From: Muricea muricata
Lineage: Eukaryota; Cnidaria; Anthozoa; Malacalcyonacea; Plexauridae
Direction of reading: 5' to 3'
Assembly: GCA_963855995.1 (NCBI GenBank)
Contig: OY979721.1
Coordinates: 1,488,001 to 1,552,000, forward strand
Length of the DNA: 64,000 nucleotides
The translations under genes and the position numbers were made by a program. Of this stretch, positions 12,376 to 24,100 are shown piece after piece. The number at the start of each line of letters is the position of its first letter. The stretch's first letter is position 1. The notes under the pieces were generated by a model, which searched no databases, was not told the origin of the DNA, and saw nothing but the letters and a program-made list of their open reading frames with translations.

Positions 12376-13577
12376 TCTGTTAGTCGCTATTCTGTGATAA
12401 TGGGTTATTATAGATGTGCTATTGAATTTAGAATATAGGCAGTTATATATTTTTTTAAAAAAACATTACAATAGTGGTCTTAAAGTTATTTATTTTACTG
12501 GGATCAACTCTAAATCAAGACACAGTAATCAGAGTGAATTGAACATTCATAGTATGTGTTGGCCTTGTGTTTGGCAACAAATAGTGCAACTTTATATCGT
12601 TTGCTCACTCCAGTACAGCGTTTAGCATTCGTGGTACAGTTGATGAGGTTGATCTCCGCCCCGAGTCGTTGCCTGGTGGCGTATTAAAACCTAATAACTT
12701 GTTTTAAGTGCTAGTTAAAATATGAACAGCTTATCTTCATGGAGATTTACAATCGTTAATTCCCGCCAATATCAGAGTACGAATATTTCAAAATGAAGTT
12801 ATTTCGTTCCTTCATTGCCTATCAGAACAGCCCACGCCTCAATAGCTAGCGTGCATTAAAACCTCAATTAGTTTAATGAATATCCTTGCTTCTCAATTAA
12901 TATTGTTAACTTTCATAAACATTCCTCTTTTCTGATTTTTAATACTGTTTGCAAGTGTGCACATGTGACCTTGATTTGTTTATGGCCTTGGAAACTATTA
13001 ATGGATTTTAGACATATTTCCCGAAATAGAAACATAGCTAATAAGGCCAATAATATCAGATAACATTGATCCTTACTCGGTGTGTTGCTGCGTTTAATAA
13101 TAGGCAAATTATAATTGAAATTATATTAGAACAAAATGATTTATGTGAGTTTGAAAGGATTAACAATGATTTGAAATTTTAGAATCTTCCCACGCTGAAT
13201 CTCCCACAATGTTCACAATTTATATTCCGCATGAGGATCATGCTTTGAAACTCACTTGAACGCCATATTCCATACTTGAACTTAAGTTTATCATTTTCAT
13301 TTTCAGTTTTTTTTAACTGAAAAATGTTTTGTTTGTTTTTCAACCTAACTTCCTCGTCGCTAAAATTACATCGAAAAGGGAAGAATTAATAATAATCGAG
13401 TCGATCAATTTCTAGAATTTTCGTGAGTGTAATAATTTGAAAACGAAGCGGAAAACGAGAGCTATTGTAAAAAGATCAGAAGTGAATGAGAAGTTGGGAA
13501 ATACTGATAATAAAAATAACTAACGTCGGTAAAGCAGTCGAAAGCACACAAATATTGAGGATATTACACGGTGGCGC
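12376..13577. other. Intergenic, no feature recognised
   Basis: AT-rich, no coherent open frame, no tRNA or strong repeat seen. Confidence 0.35.
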
Positions 13578-13850
13578 GAAGATATGAATAATATTTTGGA
13601 CTGGTGAAAACAATATTTTACGAACGAACGCAGCGAGTGAGTGAAATATTGTTTTCACCACGAGAAAATAATATTCCTATCTTCAAGCTATGTACTGTTC
13701 TTTTTATTACATGGTCAGAAGTTGGAACAAGCGAACAGAGAACATATGAATCCCGTGGGAAAGCACACGGGTTTTTCACGCGTTACATATTTTTTCATAT
13801 CTTCACTAGTGAAAATAAGGAAAATACGAGTGTTTTAGTTTACGGTAGAA
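13578..13850. mobile_element. Foldback hairpin element with tail
   Basis: Arms GAAGATATGAATAATATTTT (13578) and AATAATATTCCTATCTTC (13667-13684) enclose TGAAAACAATATTTTAC and its mirror, with the turn CGAACGCAGCGAGTGAG. A tail of about 165 bp follows, and near 13797 it repeats arm sequence (CATATCTTCAC). The same plan occurs at 25077, 33220, 36100, 48138, 57100 and 59690. Confidence 0.6.
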
Positions 13851-13877
13851 CACCTATAACCATGCATGTAATAAATA

Positions 13878-13955
13878 GAGATCACCAGATATAAGCAGAA
13901 TTGGACACAGAATAAGCGAAGAAGGCCTTCGAAACGTCAAATTCTGCTTATCTAT
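13878..13955 (+). ncRNA. Degenerate hammerhead-ribozyme-like relic
   Basis: CGAAGA-AGGCCTT-CGAAAC-GTC at 13917-13938 resembles the CUGAUGA / stem II / GAAAC / GUC order of hammerheads carried by Penelope-like elements and retrozymes. The 3' flank AATTCTGCTTATCT pairs with AGATATAAGCAGAATT at 13887. The first core box is CGAAGA rather than CUGAUGA and 14 nt separate it from the pairing strand, so self-cleavage is unlikely. Confidence 0.3.
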
Positions 13956-14901
13956 CTCTTTGGGCAGTCTGACAATCTGACAGATCCTTCTTTTGTGTGA
14001 TAATGAAGGACAATATTTGACAAACCTGTCTTCTACGTCACGTGGGAGCTTCTCGCGAAAATAATAAATCGGTGAAGACAAAAGGCAACTAATTTTTCGT
14101 TCCCTAAAAGTTGTCTGGTGCCGTTTTATGCTCGAAAAAAGTTTTGATCGAGGCATTATAGGAATTAATGCTGTTTTGTAAAACGAGTCCAAACGGGAAA
14201 ATATTCGATCGCTGTTATAGGACTAGAGTTTGAAATGTAGTCAAAATTATTTTCCATGCTTGAAAACTCTAGCGTATAGCATGTTATTTACTGTTTCTCG
14301 ATTATGCTTGTATTTTTTTACTGTGGTGGAATGTATTAGTAAGGTTAGCGTGGCATTTCTTTAACTCTATTGTCAGATGAAGACGCAAAATGTGCGCTGC
14401 AAATGAGCCCAAGACGTTTGATACGGGACTGAAAAACATCTCAAGAAACTTGTTTAATGGCACGTTCAACAGGTTTACCTGCAAGTTAGACATGCAGCAA
14501 AAATGATTTATGAGTTCCTAACATCTGTTTTGACAGGTCTATAGCAGAGTCCGAGGCGTATCGTTAATTGTTGATTGAACACCAACGCGCCTTTTTAATT
14601 GTCGTGCGCGACAGCATCGCGTGTTATGTTGCATGGTTTGTGTACCTTTTCCCGATACTTGTGATTAAATTTTCATGCGGTTGTATATTGCTACATGATC
14701 TCGCGACAGTCGATTGGTTTGCTGTTTATGTTACACTCAAAATGACCTGGTTTCCTGTTGAAAGCATTTGAAAGAAATTTGCATACAACAAAAGACATAA
14801 CACGCTTGACATGTGACGGCAAGAATTAATGGTTTGTCGACGAAGAAGAACCAAGCTCGATTCCACTTACATACAGCACGCTACTCTCGGTTTCAATTTT
14901 G

Positions 14902-14908
14902 TATAAAA
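14902..14908 (+). promoter_or_regulatory. Possible TATA box upstream of adhesion GPCR 2
   Basis: TATAAAA lies 164 bp before the ATG at 15072, leaving room for a short 5' UTR. Only position and sequence support it; A-rich runs are common here. Confidence 0.25.
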
Positions 14909-15071
14909 AAAAAACCCTGAAACGAAAGTACAACGAAGAGGTCTTGGGACAGATGAAAGTTGTTTGATTTTAGCTTAAGTCCTCGCAGCTTTCAGACCTA
15001 ATTCCGTGTCAATATCGTATTGCTTGTTCTACAAGGCTAGACGACAGTCGCAGTTTGCTTATTTGGCAAGG

Positions 15072-15135
15072 ATGAATTTAAAAGCGTTTATATATGGCAT
15101 TTGTCTGGTGAATTCCCTGATAGTGTTTCACACAG
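15072..15135 (+). other. Signal-peptide exon of adhesion GPCR 2
   Basis: ATG AAT TTA AAA GCG... reads a short basic start, a hydrophobic core and a phase-1 donor (ACAG|GTTAGT) that joins exon 18057 in frame. The intron is 2.9 kb, longer than any other in the gene, so the join rests on phase and signal character rather than adjacency. Confidence 0.7.
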
Positions 15136-18100
15136 GTTAGTATTAGAGGTTAGAGCAATTTGTTACAAATTAAATTAGCTTGGCACATTCACCTATCGTC
15201 TGTAACAGTGTGCTTTGAGTCAAATTTGTGCAAATTTAAGGACATATCTAGTTATTTCAAAATACCGATGACATTTAACAATGATAGTATCGTAATTTGT
15301 TCATTCAAATCGGTTTTGTTTTATGGGTCAGTATTACTGATTGTTTCAAAGGCGGCTGCATTGTGCCGTGTAATATGATCTGGAAGATCCGAAATGTTTC
15401 AGCTTTATAATTAATCGATCATTTCAACACTTTTTGTTACGTTGGCTTGTTATTACTCGCGGGAATACAACAAAAAATATAATACATAAAGCAGTTAGCG
15501 TATATTGATTTTGTGCTAAAAACGTAACACGCCGACATTAAACGTTTATCTTTGAAAAGCAACACGTTCCAAAAAAAAACCCATATGTGTTGAAGCCCAT
15601 GCGATGAACTAAGCAAGACAAGCTTTAAAATTTGGGAAATTTTTACTTTATTTTAAACTCATTATCAGAGGGAACCTGGTAAACTCTGTTTGAAAATTAT
15701 AGCTACTCATTACGTCCGAAACTGCTCGTTGCCATTCCTTTGTGACCGTTCTTTTTGTATGTTTGTTTGAATCATCAGTTCCCTGTAGTTTTGTATATTT
15801 TCATGTGGCCAAAGATGCCTCTGAAATCAAGTTTTATTTCATCGACTACCTTCGTGTTATGTACTCGATAAAAAATGTGTTTGTGGTGTTTCACTAAATC
15901 TTCATCGACACTGGCAGCTATTTTCAGCTTGTCCGGCCTGGATATAGACCCAGGTTACACCATAAACACCAAATGGCTTTGTAGAGTGGCGCCTATAAGT
16001 TTCGCTAAGTTTCGTTAACTCCCAACGAAATCATGCCAAACGATTCTGAACGGTTTCAGGAAAGTTATGGGGATTGCAGGAGAGGAAAAACTATCGGCAA
16101 AGGCAAACACTGCCGACGTTTTCCTCGACCTTGTAAAAATTTGCATTAGTATGAGCAATAATAATGTTTACCCAACCGTGCAATCTTCAACTGAAACAAA
16201 AATGGAAACCCAAAGCAGATTTGCTTTGGGTCTCTACGGTTTTCATTTACACAGTATGGACGCACTTTTATGAACGTAATTCTAAAAACAACTGAAAGCA
16301 AGCGAGATTAGGACAGGCTTCAATTTGGTCTTAACTGTAGTAGCAAAATCTCAACTGAGTCATCTTCTGCGATGAGGTATGGTCTATCTGTATCTTTCTA
16401 TTCAGGGTGTTTTCAAATCAGTCATTATAACTAAAAGGTGTAGATCTGTGTTCCTACTTTGTCGTGTCGGTCACCTTTGAGACGACAGTCATGACCAAAC
16501 GAAAATTAGGCTCAAGTATTTCAAGTGTTTACAGAAGTTTTATCTTCTCGACCTAACTTTGCCAGTGTCGGTACTCACAGTAGTGCAGTAAAAGCGCACA
16601 AAAGCATGAGATCTTTCACCAACTGAAACGATGCAAAGAGAACGTCAGTTTTTTGCCAATCGACCGTCGTATTTCGGAAATGTGTTTCCGTTCAAATGCC
16701 TTCTGTTAGTCTGAATGTTGCTGAATGTCTGTTAGTTGAATGTCTGAATGATTGAACAAATCTCTCATGAGAGTCACTTGAACTAGCTACGACATAACTT
16801 TCCACATACGAAATAGTTACAAATCAATTCTTAGTCCATTCATAATACGCAGTCTTTAACCTGAACCAAGTTTTAAAGATAAAGCAATAAATATGTATTA
16901 TGACTCGATCTTTTAACGTGCTGTCTGTTTTAAATGAAATAGGTTTTAAAATGAAGAGTAAAGAAATTTATGCGTTTAATGTACAGAAAACAAACTTTAA
17001 GTAAAGAATAAGAAGTTAAAATAATTATGAATCTACTGAAAACTTAATGTATAATTCTTATATAAACACTTTCTTGCCGTTGTCACCACGTTGCTAAGGG
17101 CTAGGCTAAAGTTCAAAGACTGTTTGCCCAGTCTGCATGAAGTTTAATTTATAAAGTACAACCAAAAACACGACATGGAGATTATTGCTCCTTTGTGAAG
17201 AGCTCTAGACAGAATAGTTGGAGGCGGTGTTTATGTCAGCCCAACGGAAGGGCTGATCTCTTTGTGTTCAGAAATCTCGTATTCAATTTTGAACAATATT
17301 TACACGGTTATTATCAGTTGGATACCAAAATTAAGTCTATTCCAGTCTAGTGATTTAATCAAGGGTCATCTGAGGTCATCACCACAAATAACTTTCCAGT
17401 GAATTGTTTCAATCTGGGAAAGGGGTTTCGGGGACCTTGGAGATTTTAGTGTTGCCATTTAGTATCGAACTGCGAAGATATGTGGAGATATAGCGATGAG
17501 ACGTGCACAACCTGTTACAAGCTGTTGCTTTGCAGTCATCAAGCTGATATCATAATGCGTTCGCATCGCTTGCTCCGGCTTGATGATGACAAGTCTGCTG
17601 CAAAATATTGCATAGGAAAATTTGCCATCACAAAGCTTTCGATCCGTAAGCTTGGATCCTCACCAGTCCTAATAACGCACGGATCAAAGATCCAAGCTTA
17701 CGGGTCGAACGCTTTACAGTAATACATTTACAGTACATAGCGTTTCCACAAAATTCAGCTCACACTGATAACAAGTGTATTGCAAGTTGATTGTCAAGAC
17801 TTTTCATCCAAAAGGTTAATTGTTGAAACAACTGGCAGCAAGTCTGCAAATATCAAGTCAAGATGATTTTTACAGACTTCATGCACCTTGATGAACCCAA
17901 AAGACTTGATGCAACTTGACGACAAACTTTCATCAAGCCACTAAAATCTTCAACTTGCATATCAAGTCTGGCATTTCTGGCTTGGCGACAATGTCGTTTG
18001 CCCTCAGGCTAATGGTCTTAAAGCAGAAATTCATTAACGTTTCATGCTTTTTCCAGCAATATCTAAAGTGGAAGGCCGGTGTAAGAAGTCTAAAAAATAC

Positions 18101-21100
18101 AGGGGAACACCGCTGGTCGAACACGGCTCAATGGAGCGTCTTGACAAAATTACAATAATGTGCACCTGTCGAGGAATCATATTTGAGGTCCGCTATTCAA
18201 ACGGCTCCTTGTGTGCTTGTGGTCACCTGAAGGTAGAAAATACACGGCAGACTTTTATGTGCCAAGAAAAACTCTCCTCATTGGATATCACGATTAACGT
18301 GTCGATCAATCACATTAAGACACGCAAGGAACGGTGTGACGTATCTCTCTACTTTGATCCATTCACTGATCGAGCTTTCATACCGAGACCTATCGAGATT
18401 ATGCGACCGTTACGTCCTAGGCCAACGAAAAAACTCACACCAACTGCACGTAGTGCAAGTGCTGAACGTTTGGTAAACAGTGACGAAATGATATATATTG
18501 CTCCAAGTAAATCTTTGACAATAAGGTCAGTGTATAACGGGATAAACAGCCATGAACACGCAAGTTGCAACAGTTTTGTTACATATTGCAAAAGATCGAC
18601 TTGTTATCGGCAAGTCAATAATGAGTTTGCGTTCGCAAAGCTAGCAAAATCTTGTTGACGTCAAATGTGTTGTCAACGAACAGACCTGTTGCGAGTGGTC
18701 ATTTACAGGCTTGTCATTTACAGGCTTGTCATTTACAGGCTTGCTACAAGTTGATTTAACAAGTTGTAACAAGTTTGCAAATAACAAGTTGCAGCAAGCT
18801 TTATTTTGACCAACTTTTACCTGATTGTCACAACTTGTTGACAAGTTGCAACAAGATCGCAACAACTTGTAGCAATTAGTTTGTGGAGCTGCATGTGTGG
18901 GCATCCAACAATCAAAGAGGTTTTTACAGTGTAAAGATTCTTTTACAACAGTCATATGAAGATGGGATATCTCCAACTCTTACTGTTCTCGACTGAATTC
19001 AAATGCTTTTCTTTGTCTAGCCTAAGAGTTATTTCCATATTTTGTTCCAGTGCAGAGGCGGTAGCATTTCAAGCAACGACAATGATTGACTATGAAGCTT
19101 CAGCAAGCATTCCGGCGGTTCGCACCAACAAGAGTGAATCCTCAACTCCAGCTCGCCTTGCGTCTTATGAGTCAATTCCCAATACTCTTTTCCTTCCAAC
19201 ATCGATGCTGAAAGCAACTCAATTCATACACCACACTCCAGTTCTTTCAACTAGCAAATTACAACCCAACGTCGTAAAGACTATAAGCACACCGATAGAA
19301 CCTTCATCAAGCAGGCTGAATGTTTCGACAACGACAAGTTTATCACCAATAGCAAAAAAACAGAGACAACTTAGAGAAGGTAAAGCGTTATCATAAATGA
19401 CAGCTCAATTTATATCTTGTGGTTTAGTTTGGGTTGGTTTTAGTTCAGTTTAGTTTACTTTGGTTTAAATTAGTTTAGTTTACTTTAGTTTTTTGTCTCG
19501 TTTCTTCCTAGAAGTGAAGACCAAACATACACGTTTTTTATATTTTTCACAGACGTGGAATTCATCAGCAATTTTAATACCTCTACTGTCGACATCAATG
19601 ACAAAGAAACCATTGAGGTGAGAAATTTACGTTTAAAAGAGTTGGGTTGATGTAGATTTACCAACACGATGAATTCTTCTTCTCTTCACAGCGTGTACTG
19701 GTGGCTGCCACGAATTTGATCGCAACCAACGAGACCCTTGAAGACCAAAAGAAAGTATGTTTGTTATTGTTGCAGTTATGAGAGTTGATGAGAGATGGCA
19801 CTTATGGGATCTTGGTTATGAGTTCTTTTCCTGACGCAATCATGTATTTTATTGAAGTGAAACATAGACGAAATACTCATTCTTTTATTTTCTTAGTGCG
19901 AAGCTTAAAATGATCTATGACAATTTAGCTACTTAAAATTAGTTTCGGTAACCTTTCAGGATCCGGGAATGCAAGCTGTTGAAGTGTTGGAAGATCTTGG
20001 AAACTCTATTTCGCAGCAACTTGATCTTGGAAACGAAATTTCTGTTACTTTCCAGAAAGTCACTAAGGAACTAGGTAGGTTGTAAACGACTGATGTCATT
20101 ACTCAAACGTGATTGTCTAATCATAATTGATAGGTGGTCAGTAATCGATAATGGTTGGTGAAGTATACGTATGGAAGTTTCTAGTGGGAGTAATATTTTT
20201 CGCAAGCAGAGTTTTTGCTCAGTTGTAAATTTTGTTTAGTTTTTGGTGTAGCAGTAATAAACACGACGTCGTCTGAGGAATTTTCATTCCCTTCCAAAGA
20301 AGAAAAAAACGTTGGCGATGAAAAAATTACGATCCCAAACTCAGTTTTTAACAACAGGAATAATCCAGGTTAGTTCACCGCAGTAATCGAGCCGAATATG
20401 GCATGGACAAAAAATATTCGATGCGTTTCGCAACATTTGAAGAGGATAATGGCTTTTAGAGGAAAAATTAACATTGATTGTACTTCCTTTTTTACCTCCA
20501 GAAAAAGCATATTTTGTCGGCATAATCTTCAAAGCGTATCCCGAGATGAGAAATAACACTGGACGTTTAACACTGGGTACCAAAGTGATAAATGCCATAG
20601 TTGAACCTCCGCCAAGTGATCTGCTTGATGAACCTGTGACAATGATGTTCAGGAAGAATGTCGTAAGTTTAAACGCTTACTAGCCCAAACTACCAGTTTT
20701 AAAGATTTTTTGAACTTTGGAGTCAAATGTATGTAGTATTCTACAAAAACGTTGTCGTAGTTTTTGTCTAGTCTACCTAAAAAGGATACATCAAACGTGG
20801 TGGTCCAGTGTAAGTAGTACTCTACAATAAACTGTCGTCGTTTGTGTCTGAACTGCCTAAATACTGTCCTAAACGTTGTGTCCTTGTGTGTGTATTTAAT
20901 TGTGTTTAAAACACCTTAAAACGATATCTCAAAAATGTTGGTTCATTGTAGTCCAGCAAAGTTGAGCAACGCATATTTTGGTTAACATTTTAATCAGCAT
21001 TAAATTGTGCTAGTTTCAAAATTGTGTTAGTGTCAAAAAAGTTGCAACAAAATTTGCTAAAAAGTTGTTCAAAACTTTCCAGAAAACTGGAAAGTTGCGA

Positions 21101-24100
21101 CTGAATTTGAAAAAGTTGCGTGGATGTTTATGAAAAGAAACTGACCGAAAGAAAGTTGCCGAGCCAAATCTGTAGAGGCCAAGTCATAACCAATTCAGCG
21201 GACACAAGCTTTTTTTATTTTAAAGGTACGAGAAAGTTCTGCTTCAGAATGTTCATTCTGGGTGGAAGACAACTTGTAAGTATAATGCAGGGAAAATACA
21301 CCATAAGCTTGATCAACTACTCAACATGCCATACCGGATTAATTCAATCCTTGCAATTTCTCGCGTATTTAATTTCTGTAATAAATTTTGCAAATATGTT
21401 GAAAAATTTGGTCATGCGACAAAAAGCCATTGCAAGGTTTTTCTACCTCAGAGACCCTGGGAGCAAGGTTGTCTTTGTACGGAAAAATTTAGATGAGATC
21501 TTTTACCCCAAGCCTAATTCATTATGGGCTAATAATCAATGAATAATATAATAAATCAATCAGTAAACAGATTAATCATTTCCAGATTATTTGTCGCATT
21601 TGTGTCAGCAGATGTTATTTCCACTGTTTTAATCCCTCACTAACATCGCGTTGGCGTTGTTTTTCAGAGATTTGGGTGCAAACGATCGATGGTCAACACG
21701 GGGCTGTTCTAATACGTTTGAAAATCAAACTCACATCAAATGCTCATGTTCTCATTTCACAAATTTTGCAGTGTTGTTCAAAATCTCCAATGACCAGGTT
21801 TGACATTTATTGTATTCCTCAATCTTCACTTTTCGGTTAACTGATTTGCCCAACAAGCTATTGCCCAACTGATAGGGGATTAGAGGCACCTATATTCTAA
21901 CGACCTTATCTGCATGATAAGACGTGAAAGACCTGCCATTTACTGATGTCAATGTAAAGGCAGCTCTTTCTCCGCGATTATTTTAAGACCTTGAACGGAA
22001 GTCCGACTAAGCTTGAACCCTGGCCTCCCAACTTGGATGGCAAGAGTATAGTGACCACAACACCAAAGATGTTCTAAGTCTTTTACATTCGTGCACGCGC
22101 ATTACACGCTGACTTGCAAAAAGCAAGTTAGTACTAGTTTCTTGCTCCAACTATTAGTAGTAGCGCCAGAAATTTTCCGATGGAGGGGCTATGTTCACCA
22201 ACGGTGGGGGGGGGGGGGCTATATTTTCTTACGAAACGAAAATAGCGACAAAATCGTGCTTTTCGAAATTTAAATTCCTTCAAATTTTTGTCAGTTTTCC
22301 CCGACAAATGTATAAATTTTCCCCGACGGGGAGCTTGCACTCCCCGACAAGGGGGGGGGCTGTAGCCCCCCTCCCCCTCCAGCCCCCTTTTGGCGCTACC
22401 ACTGCCAACTATTAAGTAACACATGGTCAAGAAACACTGAAGGATTTGAAATCACGTTGACACAATCGATAGAACATAAACAGCCTTTCCTTTGAGCAAA
22501 GTGCGCTTCAATTCTTGTTCCTGTTCCATAAGTGTTAGGCAACATTCTGTCGAAAGTCCTGGGTTTGCTCTGGGTATCCCAGTTCTTCCCATCGCGAAAG
22601 GTGGATTTAGGATTAACCCCTCACTGAACGACACTTCCAGTACAGCTACGTTCCATGCTCAGAAATGAATCACACGGTGGCTGTATGTGACGCTCTTAGA
22701 AAACATTCGACTAGATAAAGTTAAGCTCTCCTCTTTGAAAAGGGGTGTGATCTTTTGTGATCTACGAAGAGCAGTAAAGGACAAAGTTTTGGAACATTTT
22801 TTGTTGCAGAAAGTATCGGAACAAGACTCATATCGCCTTGTCATCATTACGTACATTGGGTTAGGTCTGTCTATCCTGGGCTGTCTTCTTACGTTTATCT
22901 TCTATATCGCCTTGCAGTAAGTGTTATTTCTATCTCTGTTGCTATCTGATTGTGCATTTTTTCCATTTAGTAGACTGATTGATGATTGATTTTTTACAGA
23001 AATATCAAATCTGAACGAGCTGCTATTCATACGAACTTAGTTCTAGCGCTTGGACTAGCTGACGTGATCTTTCTTATTACAATTGCTGTTAAACCGAGTG
23101 GGGTAGCGTACAAGATTGATTACTAGTCATTATTCAATAACATTGGACACCTTTTACGATCATATAACATCATTTAATATAATTTAACCTCAATTGATAT
23201 CATTCAACATCACTCAATATCATTCAATGTCACTCAATATCAATCAAAAACATTCATCATCATGCCAGTTGATCCATTCGATGATTCGACATCTTTCAAC
23301 GTCCCTCCACATTATTTAACATCATTTGACATCTTTTCACATGCATTCAACATGACACAAAATCATTCGACTACATTTAGCATCATTCAACATCACTGAA
23401 CTTAATTCCACTTCACTCAACATCACTCTACTTCATCCCACATTATTCAACATCATTGCTGACATCCATTCAAAATCGTTTAACATTATTCAACATATTT
23501 TGAAATCATTCAACATCATCCGACATCACTTAACTTCATCCCACATTATTCAACCTCATTGCTGACATCTATTCAACGTCGTTTGACATTATTTAACATC
23601 TTTTCTTATCATTCAGCATCATTCGACATCACTTAACTTTTATCCTGCATTATTCAACATCATTCAACATCACTCAAAGTCATCCCACTTTATTCAACAT
23701 CATTGCTGACATCTATTCAACATGATTTAACATTGTTCATGACCAATTTTCCTTTCCAAATTGCAGGATTCGTGTCTAGCACTGGCGATGTTCGCATTTT
23801 ACTTCTACCTTGCCGTGTTTTTCTGGATGCTTGTCGAAGGTGTTTATATTTACTTGATGGTCATCAAAGTATTTCGAGGCAACGTTGCAAGGAAACGACG
23901 ATTGGCCTATCTTATGGGTTGGGGTAAGTAAGCAGTGTCTTCCCGCTCAACAGCTAGAAACGTGCAAATTGCAACAAGGTTGCTACAGGCTTGTAGTCTT
24001 CAAGCGAATATCGGGCTACGTTTATGCATCGCTTGCTCGAGCTTAATGACAACAACTCTGCTGCAAATAAGGCTTAATGCAGTTGATTTTCGGGATTTTT

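Noticed and set aside
13854..14192. 112-residue minus-strand frame
   Set aside because: Covers the hammerhead-like relic and repeat sequence; no domain or neighbouring exon supports it.
21120..21542. 140-residue plus-strand frame in an intron of adhesion GPCR 2
   Set aside because: Not itself a gene: it runs over the 50-bp GPS exon (21226-21275) in a different frame, with no other support.
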